Positions 34,040 through 43,254 of a DNA stretch of 64,000 nt are shown piece by piece. The translations under genes and the position numbers were made by a program. Origin of the DNA: Gammaproteobacteria bacterium (GTDB lineage: Bacteria; Pseudomonadota; Gammaproteobacteria; Pseudomonadales; Pseudohongiellaceae); the NCBI GenBank assembly GCA_041395725.1, contig JAWKZW010000001.1, positions 1-64,000 of the forward strand, in the 5' to 3' direction. How positions within the stretch are numbered: the first letter of the stretch is position 1; every line of letters starts with the position of its first letter. Under the pieces are notes generated by a model that was not told where the DNA came from, did not search any database, and worked only from the letters and a program-made list of their open reading frames with translations.

Positions 34040-34855
34040 CAGTGCCTGGCTCAGAGCCTGAAGCACCTCACCACAGTCCTGCTCCAGCTTGAGGGTAAAA
34101 AGGTCATCGGCCCGGGTCTGACCGGCGTTGATACAGGCAATCGGCTTGTTGTGCCGGGCAGCGTGACGACAGAAGCGGTAACCGGAAAAAACCATCAGTG
34201 AGCTGCCCACAACCATCAGGCCGTCACTGTTTTCCAGCCTCTCGAAGATGAATTCGACCAGCGAGCGATCCACCGAATCGCCAAAAAACACCACATTGGG
34301 TTTGAGCAGGCCCCCGCAGTAGCGACAGAGGGGCACAGAGAGCTTTTCCACCAGGGAATCCGCTACATCGGCATCACCGTCGGGGGCCAGAGAGGCGGCC
34401 GGTTCAGTAGCGCCGAGGTGAGGGTTCAGCGCCTCCAGCTGCTGCTGTACTTCATCTCTGTGGCTTACGTGGCGGCATTCCAGGCACACCACCTGATCAA
34501 GACGGCCATGCAGATCAATGACATGGCGCTGCCCCGCGCGCTGATGCAAACGGTCCACGTTCTGGGTCACCAGCAGATCGATCCGCCCCAGGCTCTCCAG
34601 GTTCGCCAGAGACCGGTGTGCAGCGTTGGGCAAGGCATTTTTTACCGGAGGCCAGCCGACATAACTGCGCGCCCAGTAGCGTTTGCGACTGGCCAGACAG
34701 CTGATAAATTCCTGGTGTTTGATGGGATCGCTGCGCTGCCAGTTGCCCCGGCCATCCCGGTAGGCAGGAATCCCCGAGTTGACGCTGCAACCGGCGCCGG
34801 TCAGCACCAGCAGTCGCGGGTGATCATGGATAAAATCCATCAGACGATTGATCAC
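34001..34855 (-). CDS. Sir2-family NAD-dependent protein deacylase
   Basis: 284 residues from GTG 34855 (AAGGTGG about ten bases upstream; ATG at 34840 is possible). Sirtuin motifs: GAGCSVNSGIPAYR at residues 20-33, TQNVDRLHQ at 98-106, catalytic His in LHG at 116, zinc cysteines C124/C127 (CLEC) and a second pair in LCRYCGG, KPNVVFFGD near 200, and VGSSLMV. It removes acyl groups from lysines using NAD in the cytoplasm. The zinc half has a longer insert between the two Cys pairs (about 60 residues) than CobB. It overlaps the tail of the gene at 33440. Confidence 0.9.
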   Translation of the reverse strand: MINRLMDFIHDHPRLLVLTGAGCSVNSGIPAYRDGRGNWQRSDPIKHQEFISCLASRKRYWARSYVGWPPVKNALPNAAHRSLANLESLGRIDLLVTQNVDRLHQRAGQRHVIDLHGRLDQVVCLECRHVSHRDEVQQQLEALNPHLGATEPAASLAPDGDADVADSLVEKLSVPLCRYCGGLLKPNVVFFGDSVDRSLVEFIFERLENSDGLMVVGSSLMVFSGYRFCRHAARHNKPIACINAGQTRADDLFTLKLEQDCGEVLQALSQALSGRGAAIVDPDQ

Positions 34856-34941
34856 AGCGGGTGGACCACCTTGGCAAATTTCGCAAACAGCTGTCCCACC
34901 AAGTATACTTCGGGTTTTACTTCAGAACGAGCCGGTATGCC

Positions 34942-35757
34942 ATGAACCATAGACACAGAATTTCCCACTACACTTTTACACTGCTGGCCGGCCTCCTGCC
35001 ACTGCTGGCCCATGCCGGCCTGGAAGACGGCCTGCGGGCCTACGAGATGCGCGACTACGAAACGGCCTATAACGAGCTGGTGCCGCTGGTCAGTGAAGGC
35101 AGCGTCGATGCCCAATACATTCTTTCACGCATGTATCGCAGCGGTCAGTACGTCGACCTGGACATGGCCGCCGGTGCACAGATGTTGAGCCTGGCTGCGG
35201 AACAGGGCCATGGCCCGGCGCAAAGAGAGCTTGCCAACATGTATCTGATCGGCATTGGCGTCGAACGCAACCCGGGCGAAGCCATGCGTCTGATGACCGC
35301 AGCTGCTGAACAGGGTCTGGCCGATGCCCAGCAGGAACTGGGTATCATTTACCAGTCCGGTACCGTCAGTGATCCGGACTACGAGGCCGGCCTGATGTGG
35401 CTGCAGCGCGCCGCGGACCAGGACTATCTGCCTGCCATTCACAGCCTGGGAATGATGCACTATTTCGGCCAGGGTGGTGAGATCAACCTGATCGAAGCCG
35501 AGCGCATGTTCCGTATGGCGGCACAGAAGGGCTATGCCCAGTCCCAGTATCAACTGGGCGCCATGTACCACCAGGGACAATGGTTGATGAAAGACCTGGT
35601 AAAAGCGGCCATGTGGATCAATGTCGCCGCCGCCAACGGTAATTCCAGCGCCCGACTGATGCAAAGGAACCTGGAAGAGGAAATGACCGGTGACCAGGTG
35701 GACGAAGCCCGCGAAATGGCCGTCGCCTGTCGCGCCCGCAGTTACAGTGACTGTTAA
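34942..35757 (+). CDS. Sel1-repeat exported protein
   Basis: 271 residues from ATG 34942 with signal peptide (YTFTLLAGLLPLLAHAG). It holds at least five Sel1-like (SLR) repeats such as DAQYILSRMYRSGQYVDLD, AQRELANMYLIGIGVERNP and SQYQLGAMYHQGQWLMKDL, spaced about 36 residues apart; a final AMWINVAAANGN helix ends the array. Such proteins act as protein-protein adaptors in the periplasm. A clear gap of 86 bp separates it from the divergent sirtuin. It is followed by an esterase after 17 bp and may share its transcript. Confidence 0.85.
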   Translation: MNHRHRISHYTFTLLAGLLPLLAHAGLEDGLRAYEMRDYETAYNELVPLVSEGSVDAQYILSRMYRSGQYVDLDMAAGAQMLSLAAEQGHGPAQRELANMYLIGIGVERNPGEAMRLMTAAAEQGLADAQQELGIIYQSGTVSDPDYEAGLMWLQRAADQDYLPAIHSLGMMHYFGQGGEINLIEAERMFRMAAQKGYAQSQYQLGAMYHQGQWLMKDLVKAAMWINVAAANGNSSARLMQRNLEEEMTGDQVDEAREMAVACRARSYSDC

Positions 35758-35774
35758 CAAAAAGGAGTTCCACG

Positions 35775-36671
35775 GTGCGCAATAAATCAGTTATCACCTG
35801 TCTCATCGCCAGTAGTCTGCTGCTGGCCTCTCTGGCCAGCGCCCAGTCGATCGATGCGGGGCGCGGCGGACTGCCCCTGACCGTGCCTGCCAGCTACTCA
35901 GACAGCGACCCGGCTCCTTTGTTGGTGCTGCTGCACGGTTACGGGTCCAGCGGCGCCCGTCAGGATGCCTATATGCGTTTCAGCGCCCTGGCCGAGCAGT
36001 ACGGGTACCTGTTTATCGCGCCCGATGGCCGGCAGGAAGCCGGCGGCTCCAATAACCGCTTCTGGAACGCGTCCAAGGCCTGCTGCGACTTCTTTGCGGC
36101 CGGAGAGGATGATGCTGCCTATATCATGTCCATCATCAATCAGATCAGGGAGCGCTTCAGTATCGACCCGGACCGGATCTACCTGGTAGGTCACTCCAAC
36201 GGTGGGTTCATGTCCTACCATATTGCCCAACAATACCCTGACACCATTGCAGCCATCGCCAGTCTGGCTGGCGCCGAGGCTGCCGAGCCCAGACCAGAGC
36301 CGCGCAGCCCCGTGCATATCCTGCAGATCCATGGCACCGAAGACGGCACCATTGCCTATGATGGCGATAGTATCGCGGGCAACCGCTACCCTGGCGCCAC
36401 GGAGACAGTTGAACGCTGGGCAACCTACAATGGCTGTGCCCGGTCCGGCCTGGAGGTTGCCCGGCTCGACCTCGAGCGAGAACTGCCAGGTCTTGATACC
36501 CGCGTAGTAAGGTACGATTCCGACTGTCAGCCTGGTGGCTCCAGTGAACTCTGGACCATTGAAGGGGGTTCTCATATCCCAGCCATTTCAGACAGCTTCA
36601 GTACCAACGTGGTTCAGTGGCTGTTCGCTCACCCTAAAGTCCGCTCGGCCAGCACCAACGCCGCTGACTGA
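35775..36671 (+). CDS. Exported PHB-depolymerase/feruloyl-esterase-type hydrolase
   Basis: 298 residues from GTG 35775 (AAGGAG eight bases upstream). Signal peptide ends LASAQ. Alpha/beta-hydrolase signatures: LLVLLHGYGSSG (oxyanion) at about 49-60, APDGR, GHSNGGFMSY with nucleophile Ser141, an acid in IHGTEDG and the histidine in EGGSHIPA. The cysteine pair KACCDFF is as in LpqC/PHB depolymerase-like esterases. It is secreted and should cleave esters such as polyhydroxyalkanoate or feruloyl esters; the substrate is not determined. It lies 17 bp after the Sel1 gene. Confidence 0.85.
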   Translation: MRNKSVITCLIASSLLLASLASAQSIDAGRGGLPLTVPASYSDSDPAPLLVLLHGYGSSGARQDAYMRFSALAEQYGYLFIAPDGRQEAGGSNNRFWNASKACCDFFAAGEDDAAYIMSIINQIRERFSIDPDRIYLVGHSNGGFMSYHIAQQYPDTIAAIASLAGAEAAEPRPEPRSPVHILQIHGTEDGTIAYDGDSIAGNRYPGATETVERWATYNGCARSGLEVARLDLERELPGLDTRVVRYDSDCQPGGSSELWTIEGGSHIPAISDSFSTNVVQWLFAHPKVRSASTNAAD

Positions 36672-36760
36672 CGTCATACCGGCACCGGTCGCAGGGAATT
36701 CTGAATCCTGCGCCCGGTACCGACCCTCTCATACCGCCCGCGGGTCCGGACCCCGACATC

Positions 36761-37684
36761 ATGGCCTCTTCACGCAAAATCGTCATCTATGCGGCGCTGC
36801 TCGGCAATTCTCTGATCGCCGTCATGAAGTTCATTGCCGCCTTTCTGACCGGCAGCTCGGCCATGCTGTCCGAGGGCGTGCATTCGCTGGTGGATACCGG
36901 CAACCAGGTGTTGCTGCTGTATGGCCTTAAAAAAGCCGCCCGGCCCGCCGATGACCGCTTCCCCTTCGGCCATGGCAAGGAAATCTACTTCTGGAGTTTC
37001 GTGGTCGCGATCCTGATCTTTGCTGTCGGCGCCGGCATTTCCCTCTACGAAGGCATCCATCGCCTCACTGATCCGCAGCCGCTGGAAAACCTGATGATCA
37101 GTTACGTGGTACTGTCGCTGGCCATCATCTTCGAAGGCGGCGCCTGGTACTTCGCCCTGCGGGAGTTCAACAAGACCCGCGGCCCCATGGGCTATATCGA
37201 AGCCGTGCAGCGGGGTAAGGACCCTTCCATGTTTGTCGTACTGTTCGAGGATTCGGCAGCCATGCTTGGCCTGCTGGTTGCTCTGCTTGCCACTTTTTTA
37301 ACCCAGGTTACCGGCAACCTCTACCTGGATGGCATCGCCTCGATCGTGATAGGCCTGATTCTGGGGGGCACAGCCATCTGGCTGGCCGTCGAGACCAAAA
37401 GTCTCCTGATCGGGGAACGTGCCAATGTGGAAGTGGTCGAGGGCATTCGGGGTCTCGCTGCCGGCATTCCGCTGGTCGACAGCGTGAACGAGGTACTCAC
37501 TATGCACATGGGCCCGGAATTTATTCTGGTCAATCTGAGTGTGAAGTTCAGCGACTCTGCCTCGGCGACAGATATCGAACAGAGCGTAGTGCTGCTGGAC
37601 GCATCGATCAAGAAACAATTCCTTAATGTGCGCAGGGTGTTTGTGGAAGCCGAAGCCCTGCAGAGCCGCCCCCTCGGCGACTAG
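36761..37684 (+). CDS. Cation diffusion facilitator (Zn2+/Fe2+/Mn2+ exporter)
   Basis: 307 residues with six hydrophobic segments. The first helices carry SGSSAMLSEGVHSLVDTGNQ, whose His and Asp residues belong to the transport site, and FPFGHGKEIYFWSF follows, typical of CDF proteins. A histidine-rich loop is absent. After the membrane part comes a cytoplasmic domain with an HMGPEFILVNLSVKFSD block. It exports divalent metal by proton exchange. The gene ends in a four-base overlap with the convergent MaoC pseudogene. Confidence 0.9.
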   Translation: MASSRKIVIYAALLGNSLIAVMKFIAAFLTGSSAMLSEGVHSLVDTGNQVLLLYGLKKAARPADDRFPFGHGKEIYFWSFVVAILIFAVGAGISLYEGIHRLTDPQPLENLMISYVVLSLAIIFEGGAWYFALREFNKTRGPMGYIEAVQRGKDPSMFVVLFEDSAAMLGLLVALLATFLTQVTGNLYLDGIASIVIGLILGGTAIWLAVETKSLLIGERANVEVVEGIRGLAAGIPLVDSVNEVLTMHMGPEFILVNLSVKFSDSASATDIEQSVVLLDASIKKQFLNVRRVFVEAEALQSRPLGD

Positions 37685-38541
37685 CGGAACACGGCAACTC
37701 CGTTGTTGATGACTGTTCGGTCCTGCTCAAGGGATCGGCAACGGAATACCACTTCACTGTCACCCTGGTGCCAGATCTCGGTACTGATGGTTTCGCCGGG
37801 GTAAACCGGCGCGGAAAAACGCAGCCGAATCCGCTTAAGCCAATCTGTCTGGTAGTCGCAGCAGGATTTAAGAATCGCGTGGGTCGCCACGCCAAAGGGG
37901 CACAACCCATGCAGAATCGGCGCTTTGAATCCTGCTTCCCGGGCCAGCGCTGGCGAAGCGTGCAAAGGATTGAAATCACCGGAGAGGCGATAAATTAAAG
38001 CCTGCTGCGGCAAGGTTGGAAGATCGCAGACTTTGTCGGGAGGCCGGTCTGGAATGCGATCCGGTTTCGGCGACGCTTTTCTTCGACCGCCGAAACCGCC
38101 GTCACCACGGCACAGAATTGTGGTCTTCAGGGTACCGTAGTCTTCACGTGCCTGCTTGTCTGAAACCGTTCATTCTGCAATTACCAGAGCGCCAAGCCGT
38201 GCCCCTTTGTCGTTCACTTCCGTTATCCGGGTCGTGGCCACCACAGTCGCAGACGGCGGCAGTGGCTTGTGAATAATAACCTCCAGTCCGGCATGCAACA
38301 CCCGCACCCAGTCTATTCCGGTATCAGGCTCGCGAGCCCAGAAACCCGGGTAGGCCAGCACAACAGCCTGACTGGGCATGGCTTTAAGACCCTCTTCGTG
38401 AACGAAGCGCAAACACTTTTCATCCAGCGGGTCCTGGCCCATACCGATTACCAGCGTTTAAAGGATAGTGTCCTGTTCCGTGTAAGTCTGCTGCCGGGTA
38501 CCGAAGCCCCGCTGGAGTGAATGCTGGTAGTCGATGGCCAT
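37681..38541 (-). pseudogene. MaoC-type enoyl-CoA hydratase interrupted by two in-frame stop codons
   Basis: A 286-codon reading frame from ATG 38541 to the stop at 37681, the normal length of hydratase-2/MaoC double hot-dog enzymes, shows no frameshift but contains TAA at 38458-38460 and TGA at 38170-38172. Conserved parts lie in one frame: TYTEQDTIL before the TAA, then GMGQDPLDEKCLRFVHEEG, PGFWAREP, CRGDGGFGG, RLSGDFNPLHASP (the hot-dog catalytic Asp/His), HGLCPFGVATHA and FSAPVYPGETI. The first stop replaces the usual Tyr. Intact function would be hydration of 2-enoyl-CoA. It is a pseudogene unless the stops are read through. Confidence 0.8.
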
Positions 38542-38805
38542 CGTTGTTTCCATGGTGTTCTGGCGCAACCTGGACCACACGCGGCAGGCACTGCGGCACG
38601 GGATAACTGGCAGGGACGCCCTTGGCGCGGATTCTGCCCGGCGCAAGTGCCCTCCTGTCGCCAAAAGATTCGGGATTACACTCTATATGCCTGTCGCAAG
38701 TAAACCCCGACCGACGGGCCCGCACGCCTGTATCGACAACTGCCAGCGCAGGCGGTAGCATGGATTGCTACGTAACCGCAGAGTTAATCCAATAGAGTAA
38801 ATCCA

Positions 38806-39912
38806 ATGAAGAAAGCAGTCCTTTTCCTGGTCGGCATGATTTTCTGTTCGGCCCTGGCAGCCCAAAGCAACCTACCCTCGGTGGCCGACCTGGACGATGG
38901 CTGGACCGCCATCCCCACTGGTGGGTTGTGTTCTGCCGGCACACCGTACCAGTTCTACGCCAATCCATCGGCAAGCAGCGACAACCTGCTCATTTATTTC
39001 AATGGCGGCGGCGCCTGCTGGTTCGGACAGGCCTGCGACCTCAACAGTCAGCCCAATGTCCACAGCCCCTTTGCCGACATGGATGCCAACAACCCGGCCC
39101 TGGGGCATGGCATCTTTGCCGAGGATGCCACCGACAATCCGTTCCGGGACTATGACATGGTGTTTCTTCCCTATTGCACCGGCGACGTGTTCGTCGGCGC
39201 GGGGGAACGATTTTACAGTTACACCAACGCCGAGGGTGGCGAGGTCACGATTAACACCTACCATAACGGCTACCTCAACAGCACCACTGTTCTGGACTGG
39301 ATATATCAGAATTTCGATGCGCCGGAGCGCGTTGTAATCGGCGGCAGCAGCGCCGGCGCCATTGGTTCGTCGTTCTATGCAGGCTTCGTGGCCGAACACT
39401 ATGCCGACACGCCGGTAGTGCTGATTGCCGATGCGGCTGGTGGCTACAACAGCCCGGATCTGCCGAACACCTTCAATGCCTGGGACACCGCCGCCATTCT
39501 GCCCGACTGGCCCGACTATGCGGGTAAAACCAATGACACTCTCACTTTTGAAGACTTTTACATCGCCAGCGCCAGGCACAGTCCGAACCTCACTATCGCT
39601 CAGTACAACGCCGCCGAAGATGCAGTGCAATACAACTTCTCCTACCTGATCGGCGACCCACCCGGCAGTTTCAGCCTGGCACAACGCATACTGAATCATT
39701 ACGTGGAAATTGAAAGCGCGGTGGATTCACTGCACAGCTACACCGCCGGGGGTACCGTGCATACAATCCTGCGCAGCCCGCTTTTTTACAGCTATGAGGT
39801 GGAAGGCGTACGCTTCGTCGACTGGGTGGATGACCTGATCAACGGCAGGCCGGTACGTGACATAAGCTGTGTTAACGAAGCTGACGGCTGTGCAATGGCA
39901 CCGGACGAATAA
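38806..39912 (+). CDS. Pectinacetylesterase-family (PAE/Notum-like) exported hydrolase
   Basis: 368 residues with signal peptide (ending CSALAAQ). Family motifs: LIYFNGGGACW at about 62-72, GGSSAGAIGS with nucleophile Ser182, and NYFDAPERVVIGG nearby. The cysteine spacing (CW, C..N, YCTGD) indicates disulfides outside the cytoplasm. Plant-type PAE enzymes remove acetyl groups from pectin; the bacterial relatives are less well known, so acetylated polysaccharide is only a likely substrate. Direct repeat TAATCCAA/TAAATCCAA lies in the leader and no strong ribosome site is seen. Confidence 0.82.
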   Translation: MKKAVLFLVGMIFCSALAAQSNLPSVADLDDGWTAIPTGGLCSAGTPYQFYANPSASSDNLLIYFNGGGACWFGQACDLNSQPNVHSPFADMDANNPALGHGIFAEDATDNPFRDYDMVFLPYCTGDVFVGAGERFYSYTNAEGGEVTINTYHNGYLNSTTVLDWIYQNFDAPERVVIGGSSAGAIGSSFYAGFVAEHYADTPVVLIADAAGGYNSPDLPNTFNAWDTAAILPDWPDYAGKTNDTLTFEDFYIASARHSPNLTIAQYNAAEDAVQYNFSYLIGDPPGSFSLAQRILNHYVEIESAVDSLHSYTAGGTVHTILRSPLFYSYEVEGVRFVDWVDDLINGRPVRDISCVNEADGCAMAPDE

Positions 39913-39946
39913 AGTTAATCCGGCTGTAAACACCAGGGGAACTCTT

Positions 39947-39974
39947 ATTTATTAACGCAGATTTATTAACGCAG
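39947..39974 (+). repeat. Perfect tandem duplication of 14 bp
   Basis: ATTTATTAACGCAG occurs twice end to end (39947-39960, 39961-39974) between two genes; most likely a recent slippage event. Confidence 0.8.
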
Positions 39975-40019
39975 AGTATCGCGCTGACTAGTCAATGAAT
40001 GCCAAGCGGAGAAAGATTC

Positions 40020-40559
40020 ATGAAAACCATGCTTACCACCCTGATCGCCCTGCTCGCCGGCGTGGCCATGAGCGCCACCCTGGCCCAGCTGGAGGGCTCT
40101 GTCATTATCAACAAGAAAGAGGTCGACGCGGTATTCGACCAGGGGCTTGTAAACCTGGCCAATGGCCGGACCGTCAGTGACATCGTCGTCAGGCATATCG
40201 ATGTCGGCGAAGAGTTCATGGGTGTCTCTGTAGTGCAGCGCAGCAACACACCAGTCACTGAACAGGAAACCGGGATCGCCCACACGGACCTGGATGAGAT
40301 TTACTACATCGTTTCCGGCGAAGGCACCATGGTGACGGGCGGCGAATTTGTCGACCCCCAGGTGACCCACAGCGACCTCCTCGGGGGAATGCATCGCGGC
40401 GTAATCAAGGGTGGGGTCCTGCAGAAGGTCAAACCTGGCGACATCGCCATCATCCCCAAGGGTATGCCCCACGGCTGGCATGAAATCGTCACAGACAGCA
40501 TCGGCTACATTATTTTTCGCGGTGACCCCAATCAGGTCATGGAGCTGGTCTACGAATAG
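40020..40559 (+). CDS. Exported cupin-domain protein
   Basis: 179 residues from ATG 40020 (GGAGAAAG upstream) with signal peptide MKTMLTTLIALLAGVAMSAT. The single cupin barrel has EIYYIVSGEGTMVTGG with the first metal motif partly changed (no clear HxH) and the second motif PHGWHEI near residue 155. HTDLDE before it supplies further ligands. Secreted cupins of this type bind or convert small molecules; which is not known. A short perfect tandem repeat lies upstream. Confidence 0.8.
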   Translation: MKTMLTTLIALLAGVAMSATLAQLEGSVIINKKEVDAVFDQGLVNLANGRTVSDIVVRHIDVGEEFMGVSVVQRSNTPVTEQETGIAHTDLDEIYYIVSGEGTMVTGGEFVDPQVTHSDLLGGMHRGVIKGGVLQKVKPGDIAIIPKGMPHGWHEIVTDSIGYIIFRGDPNQVMELVYE

Positions 40560-40659
40560 CACTGGCGGGGCGTGACCGGGCATTCACTCCGCCGCTGCAT
40601 CAACCACTGTTTACCAGCCCATTCCCACTTACGCCTGGAGGCTGAGACCTGGACGGGTC

Positions 40660-41997
40660 TCAGCCCACACCCTGGGCCAGCAGGGCACTGCGTATGCGCC
40701 TGAAGGCGGCACGATTAGCACCGCGCCGGTAATTAATGAAACCATTCCCGTGCTCCGGGGCATGGTCCACGCACTGTTGGTGAATAGTCTTCATTATCCC
40801 CTCCAGCTCCACATTCAATTCATCGTAGCCGCGCCGCAGGAAACGTCGGTTCTGGCCCATTTCCAGCGCTGACACTGCCACCCCGCCGGCATTGGAGGCT
40901 TTACCCGGCGCATGCAGTACCTGATGCTCCTCCAGATAGTCGATGGCGCCCTCGGTACAGGGCATGTTGGCGCCTTCGGCTACCAGCCAGCAACCGCCTT
41001 CCACCAGATACCTGGCGGCATCTTTGTCCAGCTCATTTTCGGTGGCACAGGGCAGCGCGATATCGCAGCTTTCCTGCCAGGGCTGCTGATCATCTATCCA
41101 CTTGCCCACGCCCAGGCTCTGCAGCCGCTCGGTAGAATCGCCGCCGGCCTTCAACAGTGCCTGCAACTCTTCTTTTCTGAACCCCTCTGCAACCTGCAGG
41201 TACCCCTGACTGGAGGACAGCGTGATAACCTGTGCGCCGAGTTCAACCGCCTTGATTGCGGCATAGATGGCGACATTACCACTCCCGGAAAGCACAACGA
41301 TGCAGTCTTTCAGGGATTTCTCCAGGTTCTCAAGCATATTCCTGACAAAATAAATCAGCCCGAAGCCGGTCGCTTCCAGGCGCACATGACTGCCCCCGAA
41401 CTCGATGTCTTTCCCGGTCAGCACTCCGGAAAAATTGTTTGCCAGGCGTCGGTAGTGGCCGAACAGATAACCGATCTCACGGCTTCCCACATTGATATCC
41501 CCGGCCGGCACATCGATATTGTCACCTATGTGTCGATACAACTCATCCATGAAGGCATTGCAGAACCGCATGATCTCCCGGTCCGAACGACCGCGCGGAT
41601 CGAAATCAGAGCCGCCCTTGGCGCCACCGATACCCATTCCTGTCAGTGCGTTTTTAAACATTTGTTCAAATGCAAGAAACTTCAGCACCGACTCGGTGAC
41701 AGAAGGATGAAACCTGAGCCCACCCTTGTAGGGACCTATCAGATTGCTATGCTGTACGCGCCAGCCACGATTAACATGGATCGCCCCCTGGTCATCCTGC
41801 CAGCTGACGCGGAAACTGATAATCCTGTCTGCCTCGGCGAGCCTTTGCAGCAGGCTCTCCCGTTCGTATTCCTTGTGATCATGAATTTCATTGCAGACAT
41901 CATTCAAGACTTCACGGACCGCCTGCAGGAATTCGTTCTGCCCAGCGTAGCGTTTTTCCAGGTCAGCAAAGAAACGATCAAAATAAGTTTCACTCAT
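40660..41997 (-). CDS. gdhA: NADP-type glutamate dehydrogenase
   Basis: 445 residues, matching E. coli GdhA in length. Blocks: GPYKGGLRFHP at 89-98, the catalytic lysine K127 in GGAKGGSDFDP, PAGDINVGSREIGYL near 167, the Rossmann SGSGNVAIYAA near 240 and PGKASNAGGVAVSALEM near 370. It makes glutamate from 2-oxoglutarate and ammonia with NADPH. The ATG at 41997 is chosen over 42018 because GGGGAG sits seven bases upstream. It stands alone; a strong divergent gap of about 190 bp separates it from the cyclase. Confidence 0.95.
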   Translation of the reverse strand: MSETYFDRFFADLEKRYAGQNEFLQAVREVLNDVCNEIHDHKEYERESLLQRLAEADRIISFRVSWQDDQGAIHVNRGWRVQHSNLIGPYKGGLRFHPSVTESVLKFLAFEQMFKNALTGMGIGGAKGGSDFDPRGRSDREIMRFCNAFMDELYRHIGDNIDVPAGDINVGSREIGYLFGHYRRLANNFSGVLTGKDIEFGGSHVRLEATGFGLIYFVRNMLENLEKSLKDCIVVLSGSGNVAIYAAIKAVELGAQVITLSSSQGYLQVAEGFRKEELQALLKAGGDSTERLQSLGVGKWIDDQQPWQESCDIALPCATENELDKDAARYLVEGGCWLVAEGANMPCTEGAIDYLEEHQVLHAPGKASNAGGVAVSALEMGQNRRFLRRGYDELNVELEGIMKTIHQQCVDHAPEHGNGFINYRRGANRAAFRRIRSALLAQGVG

Positions 41998-42191
41998 GAT
42001 TACTCCCCGTTGATTCAAGGGTGGTACGTGCCCTGGTCACTTACGGTTCAGCGCGGCCACCCTTGACTTGACCCGCGGTAATGATGCAGTTTAACGATTG
42101 ACCTGGCGGAACAACACCGGGTGCCCTGACCATCCCAATGCCGGCTTTCCCTATGCCACGCCAGAGATTAAGTAATCAGCGGAGAAGCTCA

Positions 42192-43193
42192 ATGAGAACA
42201 CTGTTGCGATCCTGTTCCGCAGCTCACACCCTTTCCACTGCCCTGCTGATTCTGTGCATTGGTGCGGAGGCGACCGCTCAATCCCCAGGCCCGATGAGCC
42301 GTATGGAGTTTGACGCTCTCATGGAGGAAATCTCCAACTGGGGCCGCTGGGGCGACGAAGATGAACTGGGCACTCTCAATCTCATCACGCCGGAGAGGCG
42401 GGTAGAAGCCGCCCGACTGGTAACCGAAGGTTACCCGGTTTCGCTCTCCCTGCCGGTCAACAAGGAACAGAGCACACTCAATGCCAACCCGTTCGAGCAC
42501 AGCCTGAGTATTTCCACCTTCGGAGGCCATGAGGTGGCAGGCGACCGCTACGCCGTCCAGTACCACGGCTTTGCCCATTCACACATGGATGGACTGCCGC
42601 ACTTCGCCCATTACGGGCAGATGTATAACGGGGTCTCAACAGACGCACTGAATGACGACGGCTCCAGCCGCCTTGGTATCGATAACGCCTACCAGGGCGT
42701 CTTTACCCGTGGCATTCTCATTGACATGCCCTGGCTGCGCGGCGTGGACTACCTGGAACCTGGCACTGCCATTACGGCTGCCGATCTGGAAGCCTGGGAG
42801 CAACGCACCGGAATCCGCGTCGGCAGCGGCGATGTGCTGCTGATCCGCACCGGCCGCTGGGAACGGGTCAGGCAGTTGGGCTCCTGGAATTTCGTCGGCA
42901 ATGCCGCAGGCTCTCACGCCAGTGTAGCCAGTTGGCTGAAAGAGCGGGACGTTGCGGTGCTTGGTTCGGACGGAGTCAGTGACGTCATGCCTTCCGGAGT
43001 CGAGGGGCTGATCAATCCCCTGCACGCACTGGTGCTGGTCGGCCTGGGCATGCCCTTACTGGACAACCTTGACCTTGATGCCCTGGCCGCCGCGGCGCGA
43101 CAGCGGAACCGTTGGGAATTCCTTTTTGTAGGTGCACCGCTGCGGGTAGAGGGCGGCACCGGTTCGCCGTTGAATCCACTGGCTATATTCTGA
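42192..43193 (+). CDS. Exported cyclase-family (kynurenine formamidase-like) metal hydrolase
   Basis: 333 residues from ATG 42192 (GGAGAAGC upstream) with signal peptide to about EATAQ. The metal-binding signature HSHMDGLPHFAH (HxxxDxxxH type) lies near residues 130-141, and LGSDGVSDVMPSG and LHALVLVGLGMPLLDNLDL are typical of the PF04199 cyclase family. It should hydrolyse a cyclic amide or an N-formyl compound in the periplasm. An earlier in-frame ATG at 42138 is less likely. Confidence 0.85.
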   Translation: MRTLLRSCSAAHTLSTALLILCIGAEATAQSPGPMSRMEFDALMEEISNWGRWGDEDELGTLNLITPERRVEAARLVTEGYPVSLSLPVNKEQSTLNANPFEHSLSISTFGGHEVAGDRYAVQYHGFAHSHMDGLPHFAHYGQMYNGVSTDALNDDGSSRLGIDNAYQGVFTRGILIDMPWLRGVDYLEPGTAITAADLEAWEQRTGIRVGSGDVLLIRTGRWERVRQLGSWNFVGNAAGSHASVASWLKERDVAVLGSDGVSDVMPSGVEGLINPLHALVLVGLGMPLLDNLDLDALAAAARQRNRWEFLFVGAPLRVEGGTGSPLNPLAIF

Positions 43194-43254
43194 AAACCGG
43201 AAGAACACTACCGATCGTAAGACCACTACATACAACTGGCCACAAGGAGGCCCC

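Noticed and set aside
40912..42066. 384-residue plus-strand open frame
   Set aside because: Antisense to gdhA, which is unambiguous.
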